This document shows, in pieces, positions 16,198 through 27,051 of a stretch of DNA of 64,000 bases. The translations under genes and the position numbers were made by a program. Numbering within the stretch: the first letter of the stretch is position 1; each line of letters begins with the position of its first letter. The DNA comes from an uncultured Alphaproteobacteria bacterium (GTDB taxonomy: Bacteria > Pseudomonadota > Alphaproteobacteria > Rhizobiales > Ancalomicrobiaceae): positions 1 to 64,000 of the forward strand of contig CALBKH010000085.1 in assembly GCA_937892955.1 (NCBI GenBank), read 5' to 3'. Below the pieces are notes generated by a model. That model saw only the letters and a program-made list of their open reading frames with translations, did not search any database and was not told the DNA's origin.

Positions 16198-17222
16198 GCG
16201 CGAGCCTCGTCGAAAGCGCCCAGGAAGGCGACGGCGTTGTCGGAGAGCGAGGGACCGAGATAGCCCCCCTCCTGAACCAATACGGTCGGAAGGCCGAGGC
16301 GGGCGATCCGCCGCGCCCCTTCCGCGAAACCCTCGCCGGTCATGCCGACGAGCGACAGCGGATCGTCCTTCGACATGTCGAGCCCGAGCGAGATCACCAG
16401 TGCCTCCGCCCCGGAGGCGCGGATGATCGCGAGCGCCTCGTCGTAGCGGACGAGGATGGCGTTCGCGTCCGCGCCGACCGGCAGCACCAGATTGTGGGTC
16501 GCCCCGACCCCGTCGCCCACGCCGGTCTCGTCGGCATAACCGGTGAAGAAGGGCGTATAGGCGCTCGGGTCGGTGTGGATCGACACGAAGACCACGTCGC
16601 CGCGCCGGTAGAACACGTCCTCGGTGCCGTTGCCGCCGTGGGTGTCGACATCGAGGATCGCCACCTTGGAAAAGGTCTTGCGCAGGTGCTGGGCGGCGAT
16701 GGCGGCGTTGTTGAAGAAGCAGAAGCCCATGGTCTGATCGATCGTCGCGTGGTGCCCCGGCGGGCGGCACAGCGCATAGACGTGGCTCTCCCTGCCCGAA
16801 GCGACCCGCTCGGCCGCGTCGATCGCGGTCTGCGCCGACCAGTAGATCGCCTGCGCGGTGCCGGGCACGATCGGACAAGACGTGTCGGTCGAATACCAGC
16901 CGAGCCGCCCGAGCGGGCTGGCGGGGAGCCGCGTGTCGCGCCGCTGCGGATGGAAGGTCGGGACGATCGCGCCCGGCCCCAACTCGGCCCCGAGCGCATC
17001 CCAGGCGCCCATCAGGCAGGCGACGAAGTCGGGATCGTGCACCGCCGTGATCGGGTCGAGCCCGAAGTCTGCGGGATGCGCTCGGTCGTGGCCGGCGGCG
17101 AGAAGCGCGTCGCGCAGCAAGATGGCGCGTTGCGGCTGCTCGGGATGGCCGATCAGCGCGCCGCGTCGAAAATAGAGTTCGGGATCGTGCGCCAGCTGGC
17201 GCTCGTCGAAGACGATCTTCAT
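16194..17222 (-). CDS. Histone deacetylase/acetylpolyamine amidohydrolase family protein
   Basis: A 342-residue member of the arginase/deacetylase fold, which hydrolyses acetyl-amide bonds with one zinc. The catalytic His-His pair is in CRPPGHHATID, the zinc motif in ILDVDTHGGNGTED, the second zinc Asp in SLGLDMSKDDP, and the oxyanion tyrosine in QEGGYLG. Bacterial members act on acetylpolyamines or related small amides rather than histones. It lies between the ATPase gene (38-base gap) and the M20 hydrolase (4-base overlap), so a role in processing the imported substrate is likely. Confidence 0.88.
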   Translation of the reverse strand: MKIVFDERQLAHDPELYFRRGALIGHPEQPQRAILLRDALLAAGHDRAHPADFGLDPITAVHDPDFVACLMGAWDALGAELGPGAIVPTFHPQRRDTRLPASPLGRLGWYSTDTSCPIVPGTAQAIYWSAQTAIDAAERVASGRESHVYALCRPPGHHATIDQTMGFCFFNNAAIAAQHLRKTFSKVAILDVDTHGGNGTEDVFYRRGDVVFVSIHTDPSAYTPFFTGYADETGVGDGVGATHNLVLPVGADANAILVRYDEALAIIRASGAEALVISLGLDMSKDDPLSLVGMTGEGFAEGARRIARLGLPTVLVQEGGYLGPSLSDNAVAFLGAFDEARA

Positions 17223-17260
17223 GAGAAACCCCGTGTCGTCCGAAACATGTCGTCCGGTGG

Positions 17261-18904
<1,644 letters not shown>

Positions 18905-18914
18905 CGCCGCCTCC

Positions 18915-19754
18915 TCAGTGGTGATCGCGCGAGGAACGCGGATCGAGGGCCTCGGCGAGACCTTCGCCGACCAGATTGATGGCGAGCACGGTGATCAGGA
19001 TCGCCACACCGGGGAAGAACGACAGCCACCACGCCTGGCGCACGACGGTGCGCGCCGCGCCGATCATGTAGCCCCACGACATCACCGAGGGATCACCGAG
19101 CCCGAGGAAGGAGAGCGAACTCTCGAGCAGGATCGCCGTCGCCACCATCAGCGAGGCGAGCACCACGATCGGCGACACCACGTTGGGCAGGATCTGGCGG
19201 GTGATGATGGTGAAGTGCGATTGGCCGGCGAGAATCGCCGCCTCGACATATTCGCGCCGGCGCTGGGCGAGCACCTCGCCGCGCACCAGCCGCGCCACCG
19301 GCGGCCAGCCGACGACGCCGATCGCCACCACCACCGAGACGAGGCTCGGCTGGAAGATCGCGACCAGCACGATCGCCAGCGCGAAGCTCGGCACCGTCTG
19401 GAAGAACTCGGTGAAGCGCATCAGGAGGTCGTCGACGAGCCCGCCGAAATAACCCGCTATGGCGCCGATCGGCACGCCGACGGCGAGCGCGACCAGCGTC
19501 GAGACGATGCCGATCAGGAGCGACACCTGCGCCCCGTGGGCGAGCCCGCTCGCGACGTTGCGCCCCAGCGTGTCGGTGCCGAGCGGCACCATGGCGTTGG
19601 CGAAGGGCGGCAGGAACGGCCGCTGCACCATTTTCCACGGCGACTGCGGGTAGAGGTAGGGGGCGGCGACGGCGAGCGCCACCACCAGGGCCACCACGAT
19701 CAGGCCGATCATCGCCAGCCGTCGGCGGCGGAAACGGGACCAGAAACCGGTCAT
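18915..19754 (-). CDS. Opp/Dpp-type ABC transporter permease (DppC-like)
   Basis: A 279-residue inner-membrane permease with about six hydrophobic segments. DppC-family marks include PLGTDTLGRNVASGL after the first helix and the ATPase-coupling (EAA-like) loop around EAAILAGQSHFTIITRQILPN, followed by LLESSLSFLGLG. Its start overlaps the stop of the DppB-like gene by 4 bases. Confidence 0.93.
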   Translation of the reverse strand: MTGFWSRFRRRRLAMIGLIVVALVVALAVAAPYLYPQSPWKMVQRPFLPPFANAMVPLGTDTLGRNVASGLAHGAQVSLLIGIVSTLVALAVGVPIGAIAGYFGGLVDDLLMRFTEFFQTVPSFALAIVLVAIFQPSLVSVVVAIGVVGWPPVARLVRGEVLAQRRREYVEAAILAGQSHFTIITRQILPNVVSPIVVLASLMVATAILLESSLSFLGLGDPSVMSWGYMIGAARTVVRQAWWLSFFPGVAILITVLAINLVGEGLAEALDPRSSRDHH

Positions 19755-20728
19755 ACGGCCACCTCGATGCGCGGGTCGACCAAGCGGTAGACCCAGTCGG
19801 TCAGGATGTTGAACACGACCACCATGGCGGCGGAGACGAGGAAGACGCCGAGCAGCAGATTGTAGTCGCGCTGGAGCAGCGCCTCGTACATCAGCCGTCC
19901 GATGCCGGGCCAGGCGAAGACCGTTTCGGTCATCACCGCCCCGCCGACCATCTGTCCGGCCTGGAGGCCGGCCAGCGTGACGACGGGAAGCACCGCGTTG
20001 CGCAGCACGTGACGGCGCAGGATGACGCGCTCGGTCAGCCCTTTGGCGCGTGCCGTCTTGACGAAGTCCATGCGCGCCGTCTCGATCATCGAGGAGCGCG
20101 TCATGCGGACATAGACGGCGGTGAAGAAGAGCCCGAGCGTGACGGCCGGGAGCACCAGATGGCGCGACACGTCGAGCACGCGCTCAAGGAAGTTCTCGTG
20201 CCCACCGACCTCCTCGAAGCCGAAGCCGGGCAGCCAGTCGAGCCAGACCGAGAAGACCAGCACCGACATCAGCGCCATCCAGAACAGCGGCGTGGCGTAG
20301 AAGATCAACGAGACGGTGGTGATGAGCCGGTCGAGCGGGCGACCCTTGTTGGCGGCGGCCCAGGCGCCCATCGCGACGCCGATCACCAGCGAGAAGACGA
20401 AGGCCGCGCCGGTCAGGATCAGGGTCGCTGGCAGGCGGTCCATGACGAGATCGAACACCGGCATCTGCTGGCGATAGGAATAGCCGAGGTCGAGCCGCAC
20501 GACGCCCCAGAGATAGAGCCCGAGTTGGGTCAGCAAGGGCTTGTCGAGACCGAACTTGACCCGGAGTTGCTGAAGGAAGATCTCGTCGGTGGCGCCGCTC
20601 TCGCCCGCCATCACCGCCGCCGGATCACCGGGGGCGAGATGGATCAGGAAGAAGTCCAGCACCACGATCGCCAGCACCACCAGGATGCCCTTGGCGAGGC
20701 GCGAGGAGAGGAACCAGAGCGTCTGCAT
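19751..20728 (-). CDS. Opp/Dpp-type ABC transporter permease (DppB-like)
   Basis: A 325-residue permease. The N-terminal membrane helix and the HLAPGDPAAVMAGESG motif, the DLGYSYRQQMPV element and the coupling loop DFVKTARAKGLTERVILRRHVLRNA are typical of DppB. It begins the permease-ATPase part of the operon. The 249-base gap to the upstream binding-protein gene holds two inverted REP-like repeats. Confidence 0.93.
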   Translation of the reverse strand: MQTLWFLSSRLAKGILVVLAIVVLDFFLIHLAPGDPAAVMAGESGATDEIFLQQLRVKFGLDKPLLTQLGLYLWGVVRLDLGYSYRQQMPVFDLVMDRLPATLILTGAAFVFSLVIGVAMGAWAAANKGRPLDRLITTVSLIFYATPLFWMALMSVLVFSVWLDWLPGFGFEEVGGHENFLERVLDVSRHLVLPAVTLGLFFTAVYVRMTRSSMIETARMDFVKTARAKGLTERVILRRHVLRNAVLPVVTLAGLQAGQMVGGAVMTETVFAWPGIGRLMYEALLQRDYNLLLGVFLVSAAMVVVFNILTDWVYRLVDPRIEVAV

Positions 20729-20770
20729 CGATCATCCTCGTTCGTGTCGGCACCTCGGGGTGGTCGGCGC

Positions 20771-20816
20771 CCCCCTCATCCGCCCTTCGGGCACCTTCTC
20801 CCGCGAGGGGAGAAGG
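20771..20816 (-). repeat. REP-like palindromic intergenic repeat, copy C
   Basis: CCCCCTCATCC, a small hairpin CGCCCTTCGGGC, then the CCTTCTCCC / GGGGAGAAGG stem. It is the same family as 3864-3911 and 3954-4001, and lies in the gap between the binding-protein gene and the permease genes. Confidence 0.8.
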
Positions 20817-20882
20817 AAGAACCTCGCTTCGCTCGGGCACGAGCGTGCAACATGATCCGCGCACCGGCCGAAGGCCGGACTT

Positions 20883-20932
20883 CCCTTCTCCCCTCGCTGG
20901 AGAAGGTGCCCCGAAAGGGGCGGATGAGGGGG
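20883..20932 (+). repeat. REP-like palindromic intergenic repeat, copy D
   Basis: The inverted partner of the copy 66 bases to the left: the CCTTCTCCCC/GGAGAAGG stem, then GCCCCGAAAGGGGC and a GGATGAGGGGG tail. Here the stems face inward, the opposite arrangement to the pair near 3.9 kb. In an operon it could protect the binding-protein mRNA or attenuate read-through into the permeases. Confidence 0.8.
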
Positions 20933-20977
20933 CGCCGCGAAGCGGCTCCGGCGCCCCACTCGATCACATCGTCCCGA

Positions 20978-22540
20978 TCACTCGATCCAGGCGTCCTTGA
21001 ACCCGTCGTTCACGCCGATGCCGGTGGTGATCAGGTTCTTGACGTTGCAGTGGGTGATGGTCGGGAACTTGAGGTCGATCAGCCAGGCGTAGACCGCGTC
21101 CTCCGAGAGCTTCTTCTGGACGGCGGAGTAGGCCTTCTGGCGGGCGCTGTCGGGGAAGCCGGTCGCGCCCTCGGCGAAGAGCTTGTCGACGTCGGCGTCG
21201 ACGTAGCCGCCGACGTTGTTGAACGGCGAACCCTTGGAGATGTTGGTCGAGACATAGGCGCGCGACACGCCGAGCGCCGGATCGCCGTACTGGTAGAGAT
21301 AGGTGGTCGAGATGTCGAAATCCCAATCGCCCATCTTCTTGTTCCAGCCGGCGACGTCGGTGGCGATCAGCTCGACCTTGATTCCGACGTCCTCGAGGTT
21401 CTGCTTGATCGCCTCGGCCCAGCGCTGCCACGTCTCGCCGTAGGGCATGTAGGGGAAGCGGATGACCTCGCCCTTGTAGCCCATCTCCTTGAGGAGTGCC
21501 TTGGCCTTGGCCGGATCGTAGTCGTACTTCACGACCGCCGCGTCGTCGCGGAAGGCGGTGGAGTCGGCGAACGGCCCGGTCGAGACTTTGCCCATGCCGT
21601 TCCACAGCGCCTCGTGGGCGAACTTGCGGTCGATGGCGTAGGAGACCGCCTTGCGGAAGCGCACGTCGGCGGTGACGCCCTGGCGATGGTTGAACCACAG
21701 CCACGCCTGCGGCGCGAAGAACTCCCAGCCCTTGTCGGTGATGCAGGCGTTCTTGGTCTTGGCGAGACGGGCGACGTCGAAGTTCTCGACCGATCCGCCC
21801 GGCAGGATGTCGATCTTGCCGGTCTCGAAGGCGACCGCGCGGGCGGCGGCATCCGGGATCACGTGCCAATAGATCTCGTCGAGATGGGGCAGGCCCTTCT
21901 CGTAATAGTCGGGGTTCTTGACCAGCCGGATGTGCGAGCCCTTGACCCATTCGCCGAACTTGAACGGACCGGTGCCGATCGGCGCGTTGTTGGCCGGGTT
22001 GGTCTTGAAGTCGGTGCCTTCATAGATGTGCTTCGGCACCATCGGCAGCGTGCCGGCCTCGAACATGCGGATGAAGGGACCGAAGGTCTCCTTCAGCTTG
22101 AAGACGACGGTGAGATCGTCCGGCGCGGTGATGCTTTCGACGTGCGAGAGCGAGGCGCGGGTGCGCGGGTTGGTCTCGCGCAGGAACTTGTCGGCCGAGA
22201 AGACGACGTCGGCCGAGGTGAAGGGCTTGCCGTCGTGCCACTTCACGCCCGGATGGAGCTTGAAGGTGTAGGTCAGGCCGTCGGGCGAGATCTCCCAGGA
22301 GGTGGCGAGCTGGGGATGCGGCTTCAGTTCGGTGTCGAAGCGCAGCAGGCTCTCGAAGATGTTGCCGCCGACCATCTGAGCGGGCGCGTTCTGGACGATG
22401 CCGGTCATGATGCCCGGCGGTTCGGGCTGAATCACGACGTTGGCGCGCCCCCCCTCCTTGGGGCCGGCGAGGGCAGGACCCGCGAGCGCGGCGGCGAGGA
22501 CGAGGGACGTGGCGAGGGTTCCCAGGAGTTTCGCTTTCAT
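20978..22540 (-). CDS. Opp/Dpp-type ABC transporter substrate-binding protein (family 5)
   Basis: A 520-residue periplasmic binding protein. A Sec signal peptide (MKAKLLGTLATSLVLAAALA, cleavage near ALAG) is followed by the family-5 core: SWEISPDGLTYTFKLHPGVKWHDG, the IGTGPFKF segment and a C-terminal lobe. GGAGGA precedes the ATG. The presence of amidohydrolases rather than peptidases in the operon suggests a non-peptide or modified amine/amide ligand (inference). It lies 97 bases downstream of the aldolase gene. Confidence 0.93.
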   Translation of the reverse strand: MKAKLLGTLATSLVLAAALAGPALAGPKEGGRANVVIQPEPPGIMTGIVQNAPAQMVGGNIFESLLRFDTELKPHPQLATSWEISPDGLTYTFKLHPGVKWHDGKPFTSADVVFSADKFLRETNPRTRASLSHVESITAPDDLTVVFKLKETFGPFIRMFEAGTLPMVPKHIYEGTDFKTNPANNAPIGTGPFKFGEWVKGSHIRLVKNPDYYEKGLPHLDEIYWHVIPDAAARAVAFETGKIDILPGGSVENFDVARLAKTKNACITDKGWEFFAPQAWLWFNHRQGVTADVRFRKAVSYAIDRKFAHEALWNGMGKVSTGPFADSTAFRDDAAVVKYDYDPAKAKALLKEMGYKGEVIRFPYMPYGETWQRWAEAIKQNLEDVGIKVELIATDVAGWNKKMGDWDFDISTTYLYQYGDPALGVSRAYVSTNISKGSPFNNVGGYVDADVDKLFAEGATGFPDSARQKAYSAVQKKLSEDAVYAWLIDLKFPTITHCNVKNLITTGIGVNDGFKDAWIE

Positions 22541-22637
22541 GACGGCCGGTTCCTCCGGATTGGGGGTGGTCGAGGATGCGAGGCTTCAGTTTCGCGAGGC
22601 GCGAGGCGCCCCGTCGTTCCGTCGAGGCGCGGGTGCC

Positions 22638-23405
22638 TCAGTGCTCGAAGTCGGGCGCGACCCGGCGGGCGATCCGCAGGAAGGCGTCCCACTCGGGGTC
22701 GTCGAGACCGCTGTCGACGTGCAGCGCGTCCCAGGTCTCGTATTGGCGGGCGGTGATCTCGGCGATCTCCGCCGAGGGCAGGCGCAACGGCCGGCCGGTT
22801 GCCATCGCCGCGAGCTGCGCCTGACAGGCGCGCTCGAGATTGTGCATCAGCACGAAGGCTTCGCCGACCGTGCGGCCGCAGGTCATCAGACCGTGGTTGC
22901 GCAGGATCATCGCCTTGCGAGTGCCGAGGTCGGCCACCAGACGCTCGCGCTCGGCGAGATCGAGCGCCATGCCCTCGTAGTCGTGGAAGGCGAGGCGGCC
23001 GTGGAACTGCAGCGACCACTGGTTCAGCGGCAGCAGCCCCTCCTCGAGGCAGGAGACCGCGACGCCCGCGACCGTATGGGTGTGCAGCACGCAGCCGACG
23101 TCCGGCCGCGCTCCGTGGACGGCGGAATGGATGGTGAAGCCGGCGGCGTTGATGCCGTGGCCGAGCGGATCGTCGATCACGGTGCCGTCGAGGTCGACCG
23201 TCACCAGCTCCGATGCCTTCACTTCGTCGAAGCGCTTGCCGTAGGAGTTGAGCAGGAACAGCTCGCCCTGCGGCGCCTTGGCCGAGATGTGGGTGTAGAT
23301 GCTGTCGTCCATGCCGAGATGGGCGATCAGCCGATAGGCGGCCGCCAGATCGGTGCGCTCCTCGGGGATGTTGCCGCCCGTCGCGGTGGTCGTGATCGCG
23401 TTCAT
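22638..23405 (-). CDS. Class II aldolase/adducin family protein
   Basis: A 255-residue zinc-dependent aldolase-fold protein. The zinc histidines appear as VLHTHTVAGV and RNHGLMTCG, and the N-terminal segment GMDDSIYTHISAKAPQGELFLLNSYGKRFDEV is typical of the large non-FucA subgroup annotated as class II aldolases. Real substrates in this subgroup are mostly unknown. It is the first gene of the minus-strand operon and diverges from the GntR regulator across 149 bases containing a clean palindrome. Confidence 0.88.
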   Translation of the reverse strand: MNAITTTATGGNIPEERTDLAAAYRLIAHLGMDDSIYTHISAKAPQGELFLLNSYGKRFDEVKASELVTVDLDGTVIDDPLGHGINAAGFTIHSAVHGARPDVGCVLHTHTVAGVAVSCLEEGLLPLNQWSLQFHGRLAFHDYEGMALDLAERERLVADLGTRKAMILRNHGLMTCGRTVGEAFVLMHNLERACQAQLAAMATGRPLRLPSAEIAEITARQYETWDALHVDSGLDDPEWDAFLRIARRVAPDFEH

Positions 23406-23492
23406 GCCCGCCGTCCCTCCCGGGATGCGCCCCGCGCGCCGTCGCGCCGGGCGCCGTTTGACGAGCTAAGGGTAAACACATAGAATCTGAAT

Positions 23493-23507
23493 TGTCGACA
23501 GTCGACA
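23493..23507. promoter_or_regulatory. Palindromic operator for the FadR-type regulator
   Basis: TGTCGAC-A-GTCGACA is a perfect inverted repeat around one base, the geometry of FadR-subfamily GntR operators. It lies between the divergent aldolase operon (start 23405) and the regulator gene (start 23555), 47 bases from the latter. Confidence 0.65.
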
Positions 23508-23554
23508 GAGTTGAATTTTCGAGCAACCCAAACGGCGGGCGAGGGGAGATCGGC

Positions 23555-24268
23555 ATGAACGACGCGCAGGGTGGAGCGACCCTCGAAGCCGAATCCGGCC
23601 GGCTCCCGCCACTCGCCGCCGACGACCTCGTCAACCGCATCGCCGCGCGCCTCACCGAAGCGATCGTCGGCGGCCGCTTCGCGCCCGGCGAACGGCTCAA
23701 CGAGGTCCATCTGGCGAACGAACTCGGCGTGTCGCGGGCGCCGCTGCGCGAGGCGGCGCGGCTCCTGGAAAATCGCGGTCTGGTGGTGGCGCTGCCCCGG
23801 CGCGGCTTCTTCGTGCGCGCGCTCGACGCCAAGGGCCTCGACGAGATCTACGATCTGCGCATCTGTCTGGAGCGTCACGCGGGCCTGCGGGTCTGCGAGC
23901 GCCTCACCCCGGCCATGGCCGAGGCCCTGACGGCGCAAGCGGCCCGCATCGCCGCCTTCGTCCACGATCCCGGCCGGCAGGTGGAAGAGGACTTCGCCTT
24001 CCACCGGATGATCCAGGTCTTCGCCGACAACGAGCGGGCGCTGCGCGTCTACGACGAGCTGACCCACGAGATGCGCTTCGGCATCAGTGTGATCGGCCAT
24101 CTCTATGCCGATCCGGAGGTGATCGCCCGCACCCACGACCCCGTCCTCGACGCCCTTCTGTCGCGCGACGGTGCCCGCTGGCTCGCGGCGATCGATGTCC
24201 ACGTCGGCGTGGCCCGCGACAACGTCGTGCGCCTCTTGGCCGAGCGCGAGGCGCGCGGCAAGGGCTGA
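23555..24268 (+). CDS. GntR-family transcriptional regulator, FadR subfamily (FCD domain)
   Basis: A 237-residue regulator with an N-terminal winged helix (LVNRIAARLTEAIVGGRFAPGERL...LGVSRAPLREAARLLENRGLV) and an all-helical FCD ligand domain from about residue 90 with metal-type Asp/His positions (EEDFAFHRMIQVF). The start at 23555 (MNDAQGG) has GAGGGGAG upstream; the frame is open 21 codons further, but that overlaps the operator. It diverges from the aldolase/transport operon and probably controls it. It converges with the amidase gene, 23 bases apart. Confidence 0.9.
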   Translation: MNDAQGGATLEAESGRLPPLAADDLVNRIAARLTEAIVGGRFAPGERLNEVHLANELGVSRAPLREAARLLENRGLVVALPRRGFFVRALDAKGLDEIYDLRICLERHAGLRVCERLTPAMAEALTAQAARIAAFVHDPGRQVEEDFAFHRMIQVFADNERALRVYDELTHEMRFGISVIGHLYADPEVIARTHDPVLDALLSRDGARWLAAIDVHVGVARDNVVRLLAEREARGKG

Positions 24269-24291
24269 GACGAGGCTGCGGGCCGGGCGCT

Positions 24292-25692
24292 TCATGGCAT
24301 CGCCCCCGCCGCCTCGAAGGCGCTCGCCGCGGCGAGCACCCGGGCATCCGCCCCGCGCGCCCCGATGATCTGGAGCGAGGTGGGGAGCTCCGTCGCCGTC
24401 GGTGTGGTCGGCACCGCGGCGGCCGGTTGTTGGCTGAGATTGATCGGGAACGAGAACCCGGCCCAGAGATGCCAGCGCGCGAGACCGCTGCCCTCGGGCA
24501 CCTCGAGCCCCGCCCCGAACGGCACCACGGCCGCCCCCGGCGACACCACGAAGTCGTACTGCGCGAGCAGCCGGTCCATTTCCGTGCCGAAGGCCGCGCG
24601 CGCCACCTGCGCCGAGACGAGATCGACGGCGCTCATCGCGCCCCCCGCCGCCGCGACCTCGAGGAAACCGGGATCGACGTCGCCGCGCAACGCCTCCGGC
24701 ACCAGGGTCAGCCGGGTGGCGGCACCGCTGAACCAGTGCTTCTCGAAGATGTCGGTGACCCGGTCGGCCATCGGCAACGCGATCGGCTCGAGGATCGCAC
24801 CGAGATCCTCCAACCGCCGCATCGCAACAACAAAGGCCTCGGCGACCGCCGGATCGACCGCCCCGCACGGCGGCGCCGACCAGACGCCGACCCGCGCGCC
24901 CTGCCAGATCGCCTCGGGCGCCGCGTCGAGCGCGTCGAGCACGCCCGCCCCTTGCGACCAGTCAGCGAGATCGCGCCCCGACATCGCCGCGAGCATCGGC
25001 GCGAGATCGGCCGCATGGCGCGCCATCGGCCCGAGATGGGCGACGGTGCCGAAGGAGGACGCCGGATAGGCCGGGACGCGCCCGAAGGTCGGCTTCAGCC
25101 CGGCGATGCCGCAGAAGGCCGCCGGCACACGTATCGAGCCGCCGCCGTCGGTGCCGAGATGCAGAACGCCGGCACCCGCCGCCGCCGCGACCGCCGCCCC
25201 GCCCGACGAGCCGCCGGAGGTGAGGTCGGGGTTCCAGGGATTGCGGGTGATGCCGTGGGCGCGGCTGTCGGTCACCGCCTTCCAGCCGAATTCCGGCGAG
25301 GTGGTGAGCCCGATGAAGACCGCGCCGGCGGCCCGCATCCGCGCGACGGCGGGGGCGTCTTCGGCGAAAGGAGTGTCCGAGGTGGTGCGGCTCCCGTAGC
25401 GCACCGACCAGCCCTCGACCCAGACGATGTCCTTGAGCGTGGTCGGGATCCCGTCGATCGGCGACAGCGGCGCGCCCGCCCGCCAACGCGCTTCGGAGGC
25501 TTGCGCCGCCGCGAGCGCCCCGGCCCGATCGATCGATACGAAGGCGTTGAGCGCAGGGTCGATCGCCTCGGCCCGGTCGAGCGCCGCCCGCGTCACCTCG
25601 ACCGGCGACAGCGCGCCGGCCGCGAAGGCGCGGCCGAGCGCCGCCACGCGGGGGCCTTCGTCGGGAAGAACGAACGATCGTGACGAAGGCAT
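24292..25692 (-). CDS. Amidase-signature family amidase
   Basis: A 466-residue amidohydrolase using a Ser-cisSer-Lys triad. The catalytic Lys is in IPTTLKDIVWVEG, and the signature GGSSGGAAVAAAAGAGVLHLGTDG holds the two serines, followed by GIAGLKPTFGRVP. It lacks C-terminal glutamyl-tRNA amidotransferase features and is longer than many nicotinamidases, so it is a catabolic amidase of unknown substrate. The start at 25692 (MPSSRSFVLPDEG) matches the family N-terminus. It diverges from a LysR gene that likely regulates it. Confidence 0.88.
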   Translation of the reverse strand: MPSSRSFVLPDEGPRVAALGRAFAAGALSPVEVTRAALDRAEAIDPALNAFVSIDRAGALAAAQASEARWRAGAPLSPIDGIPTTLKDIVWVEGWSVRYGSRTTSDTPFAEDAPAVARMRAAGAVFIGLTTSPEFGWKAVTDSRAHGITRNPWNPDLTSGGSSGGAAVAAAAGAGVLHLGTDGGGSIRVPAAFCGIAGLKPTFGRVPAYPASSFGTVAHLGPMARHAADLAPMLAAMSGRDLADWSQGAGVLDALDAAPEAIWQGARVGVWSAPPCGAVDPAVAEAFVVAMRRLEDLGAILEPIALPMADRVTDIFEKHWFSGAATRLTLVPEALRGDVDPGFLEVAAAGGAMSAVDLVSAQVARAAFGTEMDRLLAQYDFVVSPGAAVVPFGAGLEVPEGSGLARWHLWAGFSFPINLSQQPAAAVPTTPTATELPTSLQIIGARGADARVLAAASAFEAAGAMP

Positions 25693-25770
25693 GCCAAACC
25701 CCCTGCTCGAAAAAGCGGCGATCGCTGTCGCTGCTCTATCCGAAGGCAATCATGCGGGGCTCGTTCGAGA

Positions 25771-25791
25771 TCATAAAATGTATTATTTTGA
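25771..25791. promoter_or_regulatory. AT-rich inverted repeat between amidase and LysR genes
   Basis: Within an AT-rich island, AAAAT and ATTTT are spaced by 5 bases inside a longer TCA...TGA-bounded imperfect palindrome. It lies 79 bases from the amidase start and 29 bases from the LysR start, a plausible LysR binding site and promoter region for both. Confidence 0.45.
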
Positions 25792-25820
25792 CGCCAATCA
25801 CACATTTCATGGATGAATGA

Positions 25821-26777
25821 ATGACCCTCACCGTCCGCCAGGTTCGTTACGTCGTCGAGGTCGCCCGGCTCGGGTCGATCCAGGCGGCGAGCCGCGAATT
25901 GGGCATTTCCCAATCGTCGATCCTCGCGGCGATCGACATCGCCGAGGCCGACATCGGCGCGGAGATGTTCATCCGCCGCCCCTCCAAGGGCATGCAGACG
26001 ACGCCGGCCGGAGAGCGCTTCGTCGCCGCCGCGCGCGGCCTCGTCGCCGCCGAGACCGAGTTCGTCCGCGAGATCGGCGCGCTCGCCGATGGTCCGCCCC
26101 GCACCATCCGCATCGGCTGCTTCGAGCCCTTCGGCCCGCTGTTCCTGCCCGAGGTCCTGAAGCGGCTGATCGCGCGCACCGGGCCGATCGACATCAACCT
26201 GCTCGAGGCCGATCAGCATCGGCTGCGCGACTGGCTCGACACCGGCCACGTCGACGCGGCCGTGACCTACGAGATGGGCCCGCCGTTCTCCGGCGAGGTG
26301 ACGCGGATCTGTCGCATGCCGGCCCATGTCCTGGTGCGCGCGGACGATCCCTTGGCCGCGCTTCCCGCCGTGCCGCTCGCCGCGATCGCCGACCGGCCGA
26401 TGATCCTGCTCGACCTGCCTCAGACCGGCGCCTATCTCTCGACCATCTTCGACATGTCGGGCCTCGGCCGCCGCATCGGCTTCCGCACCCGGTCCTACGA
26501 GACGGTGCGCGCGGCCGTCGCCGCGGGCTTCGGCATCGCGGTTCTGAACATGCGGCCGATCTCGCCGGTGATGGGCGACGCGCCCCATCTGGTGCGCCGC
26601 CCCATCGCCGATCCGCTGCCGCCGCCGGCCCTCGTCGTCGTCGACCCTTACGGCGCCCGCAAACCGCGCTTCCTGTCCGACTTCATCGCCGAGATGCAGG
26701 GCTTCTTCCGCGATCTCGGGCCCTCGCGCTTCGCGGTCGCGACACCCGAGGTCGAGGCACGGCTGTTCGACATCTGA
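25821..26777 (+). CDS. LysR-family transcriptional regulator
   Basis: A 318-residue regulator. The N-terminal helix-turn-helix is clear (VRQVRYVVEVARLGSIQAASRELGISQSSILAAI), followed by the linker helix and a two-lobed effector domain beginning near residue 90 (RTIRIGCFEPFGPLFLPEVLKRL). It diverges from the amidase gene across 128 AT-rich bases, so it most likely controls the amidase in response to an amide or its product. Confidence 0.9.
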   Translation: MTLTVRQVRYVVEVARLGSIQAASRELGISQSSILAAIDIAEADIGAEMFIRRPSKGMQTTPAGERFVAAARGLVAAETEFVREIGALADGPPRTIRIGCFEPFGPLFLPEVLKRLIARTGPIDINLLEADQHRLRDWLDTGHVDAAVTYEMGPPFSGEVTRICRMPAHVLVRADDPLAALPAVPLAAIADRPMILLDLPQTGAYLSTIFDMSGLGRRIGFRTRSYETVRAAVAAGFGIAVLNMRPISPVMGDAPHLVRRPIADPLPPPALVVVDPYGARKPRFLSDFIAEMQGFFRDLGPSRFAVATPEVEARLFDI

Positions 26778-27051
26778 GGCTCTTCATGGCTTTCACCCTT
26801 CGAAAGCCCGACGCCCGGGTCAATTCCTCAGATCGCCCCCGTCCACCTTCGGGGCCCACTCCCTGGTGGGGTCGAACCATCGCATCGATTCACACGTCAC
26901 ATGGTGAACGCCGCCCGATTTTCTTTTGGAAGCACGACCGGCGCATTCGGATAAGATCGGCGCCTCGAGGGTCTTCGAAGTGCGACACCCGTTCGATGCG
27001 CTCGACGGCGGCCCGCTGCAAGTTCGCAAGCATCGCGTCGAGGAAAGAAGC

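Noticed and set aside
20700..20980. Small ORFs across the repeat pair at 20.8 kb
   Set aside because: Their protein sequences come from the palindromic repeats and have no independent coding character.
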